DNA from: CAZSDW01 sp964605705
GTDB lineage: Bacteria > Fidelibacterota > UBA2242
Assembly: GCA_964605705.1 (NCBI GenBank)
Contig: CAZSDW010000079.1
Span: 1 to 10,143 of the forward strand
Length of the DNA: 10,143 nucleotides
Direction of reading: 5' to 3'
Below the pieces are notes generated by a model, which was given only the letters and a program-made list of their open reading frames with translations, had not been told where the DNA came from and searched no databases. Shown here in pieces: positions 1 through 7,558 of the stretch (positions are counted from its first letter, which is position 1; the number at the start of each line of letters is the position of its first letter). The position numbers and the translations under genes were made by a program.

Positions 1-893
1 TGCACCAGGTGACGATTCTCTTCTCCGATCGAGGTATTCCTAAAGGGATTCCATTTATGAATGGTTACGGCAGCCATACCTATAGTTTTTTAAATGCCAA
101 AGATGAACGCTTCTGGGTGAAATTCCACTTTAAAACCCGGCAGGGAATTCAGACCATGATGCAGGAAGAAGCGGATCAACTGGCGGGTAAAGACCCCGAT
201 TATCATACCCGTCAATTGTTTGAAGCCATCGAAAAGGGTGAATACCCACAATGGACGTTTTATGTTCAGATTATGCCTGAAAAAGAGGCGGAAAACTATC
301 GCTGGAATCCATTTGATCTGACAAAGGTCTGGCCTCATGCTGATTATCCGCTGATCGAAGTCGGTATCCTGGAAATGAATCGGAATCCTGAAAACTATTA
401 TGCCGAGGTCGAGCAAGCGGCGTTTTCACCGGCGAATGTGGTTCCGGGAATTTCTTTCTCACCCGATAAGATGCTGCAGGCGCGGATATTTGCCTATGCC
501 GACGCCCATCGCTATCGCCTGGGAGCCAATTTCGAACGCCTGCCGATCAATCGTCCCCATTCGGAAGTTCACAATACCTACCAGCGGGACGGCATGATGC
601 GCTTTGACGGTAACGCCGGTGCGACGGTGAACTATGAACCGAACAGTTTTGGTGGTCCCAAAGCCGATCCTGCTTTTAAGGAACCGCCCCTGAAGATTTC
701 TGGAGATGCTGATCGATACGAACAGAAACGGGGTGTTGATGACGACTATATCCAGCCTGGCAATCTCTATCGCCTGATGCTGAAAGACGAACAGAAGCGG
801 CTGATCAAGAATATTGCTGGCAGTCTGAAAAAAGTATCGGTTGAAATTCAAAAGAAAATGATTGAGCATTTTACAAAAGCTGATAAAGCCTAA
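1..893 (+). CDS. Haem catalase, C-terminal part (5' end outside window)
   Basis: Decomposes hydrogen peroxide to water and oxygen. The reading frame is already open at the left edge and begins with codons for HQVTILFSDRGIP, the conserved catalase stretch after the distal haem pocket, so the GTG at 9 is internal and not a start. The visible 296 residues contain the block ending in the proximal haem-ligand motif RIFAYADAHRYRLG, with the ligand tyrosine codon at 495-497. The preceding RWNPFDLTKVWPHADYPLIEVG segment is typical of catalases, and a short C-terminal helical tail ends at TAA 891-893. The length left suggests a small-subunit (about 480-500 aa) catalase with roughly 190-200 N-terminal residues missing, including the distal His and Asn, which therefore cannot be checked. 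The flavodoxin-like C-terminal domain of large-subunit catalases is absent. It converges with the operon on the other strand. The family call is very secure; the gene name (katA-type) cannot be fixed from this part. Confidence 0.96.
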   Translation, partial: HQVTILFSDRGIPKGIPFMNGYGSHTYSFLNAKDERFWVKFHFKTRQGIQTMMQEEADQLAGKDPDYHTRQLFEAIEKGEYPQWTFYVQIMPEKEAENYRWNPFDLTKVWPHADYPLIEVGILEMNRNPENYYAEVEQAAFSPANVVPGISFSPDKMLQARIFAYADAHRYRLGANFERLPINRPHSEVHNTYQRDGMMRFDGNAGATVNYEPNSFGGPKADPAFKEPPLKISGDADRYEQKRGVDDDYIQPGNLYRLMLKDEQKRLIKNIAGSLKKVSVEIQKKMIEHFTKADKA

Positions 894-961
894 AGCGCCG
901 GTATTGCAAAGGAGTGTGGATTATAGAAATATAATCTTGTCTATATCGACTGTAATATGTT

Positions 962-993
962 AAGTAGGGGCATAGCATGCTATGCCTCTACTT
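962..993. repeat. 32-bp near-perfect palindrome between convergent genes
   Basis: The two halves of this 32-bp stretch are reverse complements except at one base pair, which would be a G-U pair in RNA. The core CATAGCATGCTATG is perfectly symmetric about 977/978. It lies between the catalase stop (893) and the stop of the opposing phosphoesterase gene, whose TGA (995-993) touches it. A strong hairpin could end transcription from both sides, but neither side has a real T-run. It may therefore instead be a dispersed extragenic palindrome of the GGGGC...GCCCC type. What it does is inferred. Confidence 0.7.
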
Positions 994-2156
994 CATTTAG
1001 AATCAAACTTCAGATTTATCTTCACCAATTCCGGTCGGGAGCTGGTTCGGATGGGCGGTCCCCAGGTTCCGAATCCGCAGGAGACATAGATGTGAGTGTC
1101 TTCGATCTTTTCGTATCCGAATCCAATCCGGTAGATTTTCGAGGTTATCAAATTGAATGGAAAAAGTTGCCCATTGTGAGTATGTCCCGAAAGTTGCAGA
1201 TCGATTTTATTTTCGATGGCTTCATCCAGATTGAATGGCTGGTGATCTAGGAGTATCAGCGGAGAGGAAGGATCGATATCTTTGATTAATTCCGAAATGC
1301 TTTTCCGGTGAATGCCGTTGAAGCGGCGGGAATCCAAATCTTCCCGACCGATGATAATAATTCCATTCGGCAATGTGACAACCGAATCACGCAGAACGGT
1401 GATATTGTGTTTCTCAAGGTAATGAACGGCTGTATCGACACCGCCGATATATTCATGATTCCCGGTAATGGCAAAGACGCCCAACGGGGCTTTCAGTTCC
1501 TTGAGACACTCGCCGAGGTCTTTTTTTATAAGTGAACCGGGATCTTCATCGATCACATCCCCGGCAAAAAGGATCAGATCAGGATTGATTTCATCAATCA
1601 TGCGAATCATTCTCCGCAAGCGCTTTTGTCCGACAACGGCGCCGAGGTGAATGTCACTAACCATAGCTATAATTATATCCTTATCGCTATTGATCATTTT
1701 CGGTACTGAGATATTGATTTCCCGGATTCGTGGATGAATTGCATTAATGCGACCACTGATCACGATAAAAAATACAATTCCGATCGATGTGATACCTAAA
1801 ATGAAATTAGTGCGGACAGGATTGCTATGGATAAACGCCGGCAGAAAGTGTAGAAAATGATCGGTGACGCGAACAATGTCAATCAGGATGACCATCAACA
1901 GGAAATAGATCATCAGCGCCAGCCAGTAGGAACCAATCCAGGTTAATAAATCGGCAATTCGACAGACCGTAATTCGTTCCAGAATGCGTCCGGCGATATA
2001 GGACAAAGCCAGGATGATAAACAGCTTTACATAAATTGATTTCAATAGCGGCGATAAAATAAAGGCTTGCAGACCACGGATATAGATATAGTAATTCACC
2101 AGAAAATAGACACTGAAAAAAATGGAGAAGAAAATCAGAAATTGAACTGTTTTCAT
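993..2156 (-). CDS. Membrane-anchored calcineurin-like metallophosphoesterase
   Basis: A predicted dinuclear-metal phosphoesterase on a membrane anchor. With the chosen start the protein has 387 residues. The first about 135 residues hold four hydrophobic segments (about 3-25, 34-56, 70-95 and 115-134), followed by the catalytic domain. Metal ligands are visible: D168 and H170 (SDIHLG), D200 (AGDVID), N233-H234 (GNHE), H305 (LDHQP), and H325 and H327 (GHTHNGQ). This is the YkuE/YaeI-like arrangement, in which relatives act on lipid-linked or nucleotide phosphates; the substrate here is unknown. I chose the ATG at 2156-2154 over an earlier in-frame one at 2228 because it directly precedes the hydrophobic helix, has AAAGG about 10 nt upstream, and lies 1 nt after the stop of the preceding gene. 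That spacing points to translational coupling. It is the last gene of the operon. Confidence 0.9.
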   Translation of the reverse strand: MKTVQFLIFFSIFFSVYFLVNYYIYIRGLQAFILSPLLKSIYVKLFIILALSYIAGRILERITVCRIADLLTWIGSYWLALMIYFLLMVILIDIVRVTDHFLHFLPAFIHSNPVRTNFILGITSIGIVFFIVISGRINAIHPRIREINISVPKMINSDKDIIIAMVSDIHLGAVVGQKRLRRMIRMIDEINPDLILFAGDVIDEDPGSLIKKDLGECLKELKAPLGVFAITGNHEYIGGVDTAVHYLEKHNITVLRDSVVTLPNGIIIIGREDLDSRRFNGIHRKSISELIKDIDPSSPLILLDHQPFNLDEAIENKIDLQLSGHTHNGQLFPFNLITSKIYRIGFGYEKIEDTHIYVSCGFGTWGPPIRTSSRPELVKINLKFDSK

Positions 2157-2157
2157 G

Positions 2158-2883
2158 TCAAAGTAACCTTTGTGCGTTAAATTCCGGATAACCAAGTTCC
2201 CGGATTTTTTGAGCGGTTTTCCGGGCATCGTAATCGATGTGATGAATGTTCAGAATATTCAGGGAATCATCATAAATCACATAGGCTGAGCGTTTATCGC
2301 GGGTACGTGGCTGACCGACACTGCCGGCGTTAATAATGTAGCGCCTGCCTGATTTCAGATCATAATGCTTTTCCGATAACGGGATGAACTTTACCTTGTT
2401 CTGGTAATATTCGTATAAACCCAGCAGGTGGGTATGTCCTACAAAACAGATCATTTCCGGATAAGATTCAAAGATATAACCCAGAATATGAAGGGGGATC
2501 TGAATGATGTACTCCTTGACCGATTCCGGCGGTGTGCCATGCACAAAGCGCATTTGATCCATGGTCAAATACAGCGGCAGTGTCCGGATATATTCCATGC
2601 TCGCATTTGAGAGAAGCTTCTGGGTGATTCTCAGGGATTCATGGGCAACCGAATTCAACCTGTTCAGCATGCGAATATTAATCAATGCATTTTCATGATT
2701 GCCCTGAATACCACAGATATTCAGTCGAATATGTTCTTTGACAATCTCCTCAGAATCGGGTCCGTAATTGATGATATCACCCAACGAAATAATCCGGTCA
2801 ACATTCCGGGTGTCTAAGTCAGCCAGCACCTCCCTGAAAGCTTCCAGATTTCCGTGAATATCTGACAGGACAGCAGTACGCAT
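2158..2883 (-). CDS. Cytoplasmic metallophosphoesterase (YfcE/Metallophos_2 type)
   Basis: A 241-residue soluble calcineurin-like phosphoesterase. Motifs in order are LSDIHGN (D8, H10), SLGDIINYGP (D36), GIQGNHE (N62, H63), FVHGTPPE, VGHTHLLG and the closing INAGSVGQPRTRDKR. The last of these is characteristic of the compact YfcE-like/Metallophos_2 group of phosphodiesterases. It has no signal peptide or membrane segment. The ATG follows the TGA of the upstream peptidase gene by 3 nt (TGA-TCG-ATG) and I see no Shine-Dalgarno sequence, so translation probably depends on coupling to the upstream gene. Its stop is 1 nt before the ATG of a second, membrane-bound phosphoesterase. Two different metallophosphoesterases in direct succession suggest sequential or complementary steps on related substrates, but nothing here names the substrate. 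Confidence 0.92.
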   Translation of the reverse strand: MRTAVLSDIHGNLEAFREVLADLDTRNVDRIISLGDIINYGPDSEEIVKEHIRLNICGIQGNHENALINIRMLNRLNSVAHESLRITQKLLSNASMEYIRTLPLYLTMDQMRFVHGTPPESVKEYIIQIPLHILGYIFESYPEMICFVGHTHLLGLYEYYQNKVKFIPLSEKHYDLKSGRRYIINAGSVGQPRTRDKRSAYVIYDDSLNILNIHHIDYDARKTAQKIRELGYPEFNAQRLL

Positions 2884-2886
2884 CGA

Positions 2887-4284
2887 TCAGAAAGCGTCTG
2901 ACATAGGATCCCAGGGTGGTAAAACCGTGGGTTTGGTTTTCAGAATATCCTGGATTTCCTGCGGCAGTCGCGATTTAGGCAGAACAATTGTCAGAAGATA
3001 GGCATCGAACCAATCGTCATACATCGTCCAGCGACCACCCTTGCCGATATCCGTTCCCCAGGAATTTTCAACCAGCCACTTCACCGGTTTATCATCGACG
3101 ATATCGACGCCGGTGAATACCATACCATGGGTTGGCAGGAGGGCTTTCGTTGCCAGGCGCTCTTTTTTTGACATGGTCAAATGAATATCAAGCAGCGTCT
3201 CGAAATCATAGATATCGACCGCCATGATGCCAAGCTTCCGTTCCATATTGTGACTGACATCGGCGGCGAACCAAACCGGCATACTATCCAGAACAGCGGC
3301 GAGAGTCAGCTCCTTAATTGTGGCGATATCAAGATTAATAAACTGCATATCGCCCTGTTCAAAAATATTGCGGCTGTAAATAATCTCATAGAATTGATTA
3401 TAAGGATGTAAAGAATGATCCATAAGCATGACGTATTCGCTGAGATCGAAACCGACAGCTTCTTTGTAAAACTGCTGAGGGGTGTATTTTTTTTCGATAA
3501 CCTTGTTGTCTTTATCGCTGGTATGCCAGACAAATTCCTGAGGCGGCAGTCCCAGATGATAAACCAGCAGGCGATATACATCCGCTAACATCGTTTCCTT
3601 TTTTGCCTGAATGTTTTTTGGTTTTGCCTGATTCAGTGCCATTTCACGCAGGGTAAGCGCGTCTGTGCGCAGCAGATTATCGATGACGTAATTCATATTA
3701 TTGGATTTTTCACTATTGACGGTTTCGCCCATTAATTCCTTGGGGATTGCGCCGTATTTTTCAACCAGGGCGGTGAAATAATTCCACCAGCCGCCATCGG
3801 AGACCGGAGAATCCAGAAATTTCTGAATCAGCCGATCGGACAGGTCCTTGTCGGCATTGGCGATCATATTTTCGAGAAAGGTATTCGCTTTTTCCAGTTT
3901 ATCCCAGAAGAAGAGGTAATTTTGTGAAAATTCAAAGGATGCCAGGTTGTACTTTTTTATGACATAAGGACGCATGATATTAAATCCGGCAAACATCCAA
4001 CAGCGACCGGTGCTCTTCTGATCGGTAATCCCTTCGGTCTTGATCTTAAAGGAAAATATGTCATCGTGTGTATTGTAAATCTCACGATTGAGAGTCAGCT
4101 GTTTCAGGTCGGTATTTGTGACCGCATTCATAAGGGCACGATCCTGCCCTTCCAGGTCCAGCTGCTTTTGAAATTTCTGAATCATTTCTGGATTGATCTC
4201 GCCTTTGGATTTTGCCATCACGAAGGATGAACCGAGAACGCCGAAAAGAACGACGGTGATCGCAAATCTTGATAAACTTTTCAT
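2887..4284 (-). CDS. Exported C1-family cysteine aminopeptidase (bleomycin hydrolase/PepC-like)
   Basis: A papain-fold peptidase of the bleomycin hydrolase/aminopeptidase C family, 465 residues. Catalytic elements are all present: oxyanion-hole Gln89 and nucleophile Cys95 in DQKSTGRCWMFAG, His386 in LPTHGMVFTG, and Asn407 in VENSWG. The C-terminus LPPWDPMSDAF matches the C-terminal arm that reaches into the active site in this family and limits it to aminopeptidase action. Unlike the usual cytosolic enzymes, it begins with a signal peptide: basic start, hydrophobic core at about 7-22, and likely cleavage after VMA (residue 24). It therefore probably acts in the periplasm or outside the cell. 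The start is supported by GAGGAG about 7 nt before the ATG at 4284. It heads an operon with two metallophosphoesterase genes. The family call is secure; true substrates and location are inferred. Confidence 0.93.
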   Translation of the reverse strand: MKSLSRFAITVVLFGVLGSSFVMAKSKGEINPEMIQKFQKQLDLEGQDRALMNAVTNTDLKQLTLNREIYNTHDDIFSFKIKTEGITDQKSTGRCWMFAGFNIMRPYVIKKYNLASFEFSQNYLFFWDKLEKANTFLENMIANADKDLSDRLIQKFLDSPVSDGGWWNYFTALVEKYGAIPKELMGETVNSEKSNNMNYVIDNLLRTDALTLREMALNQAKPKNIQAKKETMLADVYRLLVYHLGLPPQEFVWHTSDKDNKVIEKKYTPQQFYKEAVGFDLSEYVMLMDHSLHPYNQFYEIIYSRNIFEQGDMQFINLDIATIKELTLAAVLDSMPVWFAADVSHNMERKLGIMAVDIYDFETLLDIHLTMSKKERLATKALLPTHGMVFTGVDIVDDKPVKWLVENSWGTDIGKGGRWTMYDDWFDAYLLTIVLPKSRLPQEIQDILKTKPTVLPPWDPMSDAF

Positions 4285-4315
4285 AAATACTCCTCGAATG
4301 TTAATGAATGATTAA

Positions 4316-4576
4316 TCAGGATATTGGATAGATAATATAAAACATTGTTGTCATGAAGCATGATGCCCAAGTTTTCTGATTCCGGCAGCGATTAAAAAGG
4401 TACCGGGAGGGACTATGACGGTAACGTTGACAATGATCTCCACCAATCGTATCAGCAAAAGTTTTCAAAGGCAGAATCGATACCGTGATTTTTAATTTAT
4501 CTGTCTGGACCGGTGTCTTTTGACAACTTTGAATTGCACCAAGGATAAGGAATATTATAAATAAATACTTCTTCAT
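4316..4576 (-). pseudogene. Remnant of a ZnuA-type metal-binding lipoprotein gene
   Basis: The first 48 codons read MKKYLFIIFLILGAIQSC (lipoprotein signal, lipid-carrying Cys at 18), then KLKITVSILPLKTFADTIGGDH. This is the start of the periplasmic zinc/manganese-binding protein of ABC importers (ZnuA family, Pfam ZinT/TroA-like SBP_bac_9). After GGDH the original frame turns to nonsense. Skipping one base (T, 4432) gives VNVTVIVPPGT, exactly the ZnuA continuation, followed by a degraded stretch and a TGA at 4353-4351. The expected metal-binding histidines and about 200 further residues are missing. No Shine-Dalgarno sequence precedes the ATG. A frameshift plus a large 3' deletion makes this a decayed gene. 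Less likely alternatives are an assembly error, which would not explain the missing 3' part, or a small functional lipoprotein. No neighbouring znuB/znuC genes are visible. Confidence 0.75.
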
Positions 4577-4830
4577 ATCAACCGGAGGTAAATATACGAT
4601 TATTGGGGAAAAAGGTTAATAGGAATTTGTGTGCCATAGATTTCATTTTTCACTTTGTCAATCCCAAAAATGGAATGTCAAACTGAGGTTTAGAAACTTT
4701 TTTCAGATAGTCATAATATGTCAGATACTATTACGTAGCAATAACTGATCATTGGTTGACATTTAAAGAATCAGGATCAAACCAAGATTTTGAAAGGATT
4801 TTTAATACCGATTAATCGAAGAATTTATCA
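4577..4830. other. Non-coding stretch, nothing recognised
   Basis: Between the broken lipoprotein gene and the glutamine synthetase terminator I find no open frame of coding character, no tRNA-like cloverleaf and no convincing promoter. There is a short imperfect inverted repeat (TTGGTTGA at 4752-4759 against TCAAACCAA at 4777-4785) and two copies of TCAGATA near 4705 and 4720. Both are within chance expectation for AT-rich DNA. Part of the stretch may be eroded upstream DNA of the pseudogene. Confidence 0.5.
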
Positions 4831-4868
4831 AGAACAAAAGAGACTGACCCTATAGTAGGACCAGTCTC
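4831..4868 (-). terminator. Intrinsic terminator of the glutamine synthetase gene
   Basis: Read on the minus strand, GAGACTG (4868-4862) pairs with CAGTCTC (4846-4840). Inside it a second helix CCTA/TAGG closes a 3-nt loop, with a GT/GT internal loop between the helices. The hairpin is followed at once by TTTTGTTCT (4839-4831). It lies 25 nt past the TAA of the glutamine synthetase gene. Stem plus T-run in the right place and orientation make this a textbook Rho-independent terminator. Confidence 0.88.
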
Positions 4869-4892
4869 AGTTATGGATGGAGATGGAGCAGA

Positions 4893-7100
4893 TTAAAGGA
4901 TAAAAAGCATCTCAGAATATTTGGGCAGTGGCCAAAAGTCATCCGCCATGACAGATTCCAATTTATCCGTGGCGATCCGGACCTTTTCAATTATATCGAC
5001 AACATTATCCGAAAAATACTTTGCTTTCCTGCGCAAATCTTCGATTTTCAGACCTTTCTCCACAGTCGTTTTAAGAGTCGAATTCGCGGCTTTTATTTCT
5101 GTTAATGCTTTAGCGATTTCAATTAGCAGTTCCGCTTCAGATTCGATAATATTTGCATCGATTCTATCCTTCAAATCACTGAGTCCTTTGACTGATGTTA
5201 TCAACTGATTTTGATAATTTATTCCAGCGGGGATGATTTTGGTTCGGATCATATCACTCAGTGTATCAGCTTCTATTTCGAGAGTGATAATATACTGTTC
5301 GAGTTTTGTCAAATAAGAAGATGTAATTTCATCATCATTGAATATCTTCTGATTAATCAGCATGGTTTTGTTTTTTTCGGCGAGTAAGGCATCTAGTGCG
5401 TAGCCTGACCGTTTTACATTCGGTAAGCCCCGTTTTTCGGCTTCTTTTTCCCAGGCAATGTCATAGTTGTTACCTTCAAACCGAATGGGTTCAGTCTCGA
5501 TGATATAAGTGCGTAATACATTCAGGACTGCAGTTTTTAAATCTGAACCTTGTTTTTGAACCTTTTCAATATCGTCAGCGATTAATGAAAGTGATTCCGC
5601 GACAGCACCATTCAAAACGGTGTTTGAAAAGGATACAGAAGCAGAAGAACCAATCGATCTGAATTCAAATTTTGCACCGGTAAAGGCAAATGGTGAGGTC
5701 CGGTTACGATCCGTATTATCGCGCATAATGGAAGGCAGATTGCTCAATCCAAGATCAATCACAAAGTCTTCCGTAGCCTTGATAGCCTTGCCATCTTTTA
5801 TATGATTAAGGATGTTGTTCAGTTGTTCACCTAAAAAGACTGACATAATCGCCGGTGGTGCTTCATTTGCTCCAAGGCGATGATCGTTTGCGGCAGTTGC
5901 TACAGAGGCTCTCAGCAGGTCGCCATATTTATAGACGGAGCGAATGGTCGCTACCAGAAAGACAAGGAATTGTAAATTTTCTTCCGGAGTTTTACCGGGA
6001 TCAAGCAGGTTATTTCCTTCGGAATCTTCCAGTGACCAGTTATTATGTTTGCCGCTGCCGTTGATTCCCGCAAAGGGTTTTTCGTGCAGCAGAAGTGCCA
6101 ATCCATTCCGGTTTGCGACCTTTTTCAGTACTTCCATAATCAACTGATTTCGATCAGCACCAATATTAGCTTCGCCATAGATTGGCGCGATTTCATACTG
6201 ATGAGGTGCCACTTCGTTGTGACGGGTTTTAGCAGGAATTCCGAGTTTGTACAATTCGGTCTCAGAATCCTGCATAAACGTCAGGACCCGTTCCTTAATT
6301 GAACCAAAATAGTGGTCTTCCAGTTGCTGTCCCTTTGGAGATTTGGCTCCAATTAATGTTCTGCCGGTAATCTGTAAATCCGGGCGGAGATTATAAAAAG
6401 CGCGATCAATGAGAAAATATTCCTGTTCAGTTCCAATCGTCGTCACAACCCGGGTTGCAGTATTATTTCCAAATAATTTCAGGATTCGCAAGCCGCTCTT
6501 TTTTATGGATTCCATTGAGCGTAGCAAGGGTGTTTTTTTATCCAGAGCATCACCGTTATAGCTGATAAAAACTGAGGGAATACATAGAATTCCACCTTTA
6601 GCGCTTTCCATAATAAAAGCAGGACTCGAGGCATCCCACATTGTATAACCACGAGCTTCAAAAGTCGATCGGCGACCGCCACTGGGAAAGGAGGATGCAT
6701 CGGGTTCGCCCTGAACCAGCTGATTGGCACCAAATCTCTCAACGACGATTCCGCCATCGTCAATCTCTAAAAAAGCATCATGCTTTTCAGCCGTAAGACC
6801 GGTCAGCGGTTGAAACCAGTGTGTGAAGTGGGTGACACCTTTTTCAATTGCCCATTCTTTCATGGCATGAGCGACGCTGCTGGCAATACTCATATCCAGC
6901 TGGGATCCATTGCGAATGGTGTCGCGCAATTTGCGATAAACTTCCTTAGGCAATTTATCCCGCATGACTTTATCATTGAACGAATTAACGCCAAAGTAAC
7001 TGGCAGAGTTACTTGTCGGATTTCCCCGTGGGATATTACCGTTTTTGGCGATGTTTAATATCACCGCTTTTCGTGAATTTAGAACTAAATCTTCAGACAT
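4893..7100 (-). CDS. glnN: Type III glutamine synthetase (GSIII)
   Basis: Makes glutamine from glutamate, ammonia and ATP in the cytoplasm. At 735 residues it has the length of the GSIII family, much longer than GSI (about 470). Landmarks are the GSIII-specific N-terminal domain (about 1-215), GTEQEYF (223-229, metal-binding glutamate), NEVAPHQYEIAP (295-306), AGINGSGKHNNWS (344-356), DRNRTSPFAFTGAKFEFRS (464-482, ATP and substrate arginines) and the helical C-terminal domain characteristic of the family. GSIII lacks the adenylylation loop of GSI, so control is expected mainly at transcription. The start is supported by AAAGGGAG ending 5 nt before the ATG. Upstream, a sigma-54-like promoter element faces this gene and a NifA-like activator gene is divergently placed. 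A clear terminator follows. No glnB/amt genes are in view. Confidence 0.97.
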   Translation of the reverse strand: MSEDLVLNSRKAVILNIAKNGNIPRGNPTSNSASYFGVNSFNDKVMRDKLPKEVYRKLRDTIRNGSQLDMSIASSVAHAMKEWAIEKGVTHFTHWFQPLTGLTAEKHDAFLEIDDGGIVVERFGANQLVQGEPDASSFPSGGRRSTFEARGYTMWDASSPAFIMESAKGGILCIPSVFISYNGDALDKKTPLLRSMESIKKSGLRILKLFGNNTATRVVTTIGTEQEYFLIDRAFYNLRPDLQITGRTLIGAKSPKGQQLEDHYFGSIKERVLTFMQDSETELYKLGIPAKTRHNEVAPHQYEIAPIYGEANIGADRNQLIMEVLKKVANRNGLALLLHEKPFAGINGSGKHNNWSLEDSEGNNLLDPGKTPEENLQFLVFLVATIRSVYKYGDLLRASVATAANDHRLGANEAPPAIMSVFLGEQLNNILNHIKDGKAIKATEDFVIDLGLSNLPSIMRDNTDRNRTSPFAFTGAKFEFRSIGSSASVSFSNTVLNGAVAESLSLIADDIEKVQKQGSDLKTAVLNVLRTYIIETEPIRFEGNNYDIAWEKEAEKRGLPNVKRSGYALDALLAEKNKTMLINQKIFNDDEITSSYLTKLEQYIITLEIEADTLSDMIRTKIIPAGINYQNQLITSVKGLSDLKDRIDANIIESEAELLIEIAKALTEIKAANSTLKTTVEKGLKIEDLRRKAKYFSDNVVDIIEKVRIATDKLESVMADDFWPLPKYSEMLFIL

Positions 7101-7183
7101 TTTAACTCCCTTTGATAGATTCTTATAAGGTCAGAAATATAAATTTTAAAAAATCAAATTGTTTATTTTTGTTAATTTCTATT

Positions 7184-7199
7184 TACAAATGTCTTGCCA
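7184..7199 (-). promoter_or_regulatory. Candidate sigma-54 (-24/-12) promoter for glnN
   Basis: On the minus strand the sequence TGGCAAGACATTTGTA fits the sigma-54 consensus TGGCAC-N5-TTGCW, with the exact spacing between the -24 GG (7198-7197) and the -12 G (7186). Mismatches are A for C at the end of the -24 box and T for C in the -12 box, so the -12 GC dinucleotide is incomplete. Transcription would start near 7173, leaving a leader of about 70 nt before the glnN start. The divergent gene encodes a sigma-54 activator, which raises the likelihood. This is a prediction from sequence only. Confidence 0.5.
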
Positions 7200-7474
7200 A
7201 ACAGAAAACCGGAGCATCATTCATTATGTAACATGATTTAAAATAATGATATAATAGATATTTTACGATACAATATTTTAGTGCTATCCTTATTATGATT
7301 ATTACATATATGTGTGTATTATGTATAAAACATACAAAAATGTGACATATAAGATTATTTTAGACTAAACATTTGAGAAAATTTAAAACTATTACAATTC
7401 AGGCAAAAGATTATTCCAGATTGTTAAATAAATACCGGAAGTGAATTGATGGAAATATTAGTCCACTCAGAATT
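7200..7474. other. AT-rich divergent intergenic region
   Basis: This is the middle of the control region between glnN and the NifA-like gene. It is very AT-rich, with no coding frame and no RNA gene that I can recognise. It holds several short symmetric pieces: ACATATATGT near 7304, and TGTAT/ATACA with a 5-nt spacer at 7322-7336. There is also a direct repeat ATATTTTA near 7258 and 7273. Such a flexible spacer fits the DNA looping needed between an upstream-bound sigma-54 activator and its promoter, but none of these pieces stands out as a specific site. Confidence 0.4.
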
Positions 7475-7515
7475 GTAAATAGATTTACTACAATATTGTA
7501 TGTAAATATTTACAT
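7475..7515. promoter_or_regulatory. Triple palindrome array, candidate operator/enhancer
   Basis: Three palindromes follow one another: GTAAAT-AG-ATTTAC (7475-7488), TACAATATTGTA (7489-7500) and ATGTAAATATTTACAT (7500-7515). The second and third are perfect. Their centres (7481.5, 7494.5, 7507.5) are spaced exactly 13 bp. The outer two share the half-site GTAAAT. The third overlaps the -35 hexamer of the promoter for the downstream regulator gene, and the array lies about 300 bp upstream of the sigma-54-like glnN promoter. That is a sensible position for a Fis-type activator that represses itself and activates glnN by looping. The binding protein is inferred; AT-rich DNA makes chance symmetry more likely than usual. 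Confidence 0.5.
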
Positions 7516-7537
7516 TACTGCAAAAATGTATTATATT
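7509..7537 (+). promoter_or_regulatory. Sigma-70-type promoter of the NifA-like regulator
   Basis: TTTACA (7509-7514, 5 of 6 to the -35 consensus) and TATATT (7532-7537, 5 of 6 to the -10 consensus) are separated by the optimal 17 bp. Transcription would start near 7544. A GGAG ribosome-binding site (7550-7553) lies 5 nt before the ATG at 7559. If the organism belongs to Bacteroidetes, whose primary sigma factor prefers a different consensus, this match would mean less. Confidence 0.5.
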
Positions 7538-7558
7538 TAATCTTTAAATGGAGTAGCT

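Noticed and set aside
441..456. Small inverted repeat TTCC-G-GGAA inside the catalase gene
   Set aside because: It encodes the conserved VVPGISFS segment of catalases, so the symmetry is a by-product of the protein sequence.
2157..2228. Earlier in-frame start for the membrane phosphoesterase
   Set aside because: It would overlap the upstream gene by about 70 bases and add a polar extension before the first membrane helix. The ATG at 2156 has a ribosome-binding site and coupling to the upstream stop.
4756..4761. TTGACA resembling a -35 box on the plus strand
   Set aside because: No -10 hexamer follows at 16-18 bp and no plus-strand gene lies downstream.
7500..7515. TnrA/GlnR-type nitrogen operator
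   Set aside because: Half-sites TGT/ACA are separated by 8 bp, not the 11 bp of the TnrA/GlnR consensus, and these regulators are Firmicutes proteins.
7475..7515. Short CRISPR-like array
   Set aside because: The units are palindromes that differ from each other, are contiguous without spacers, and sit at a promoter.
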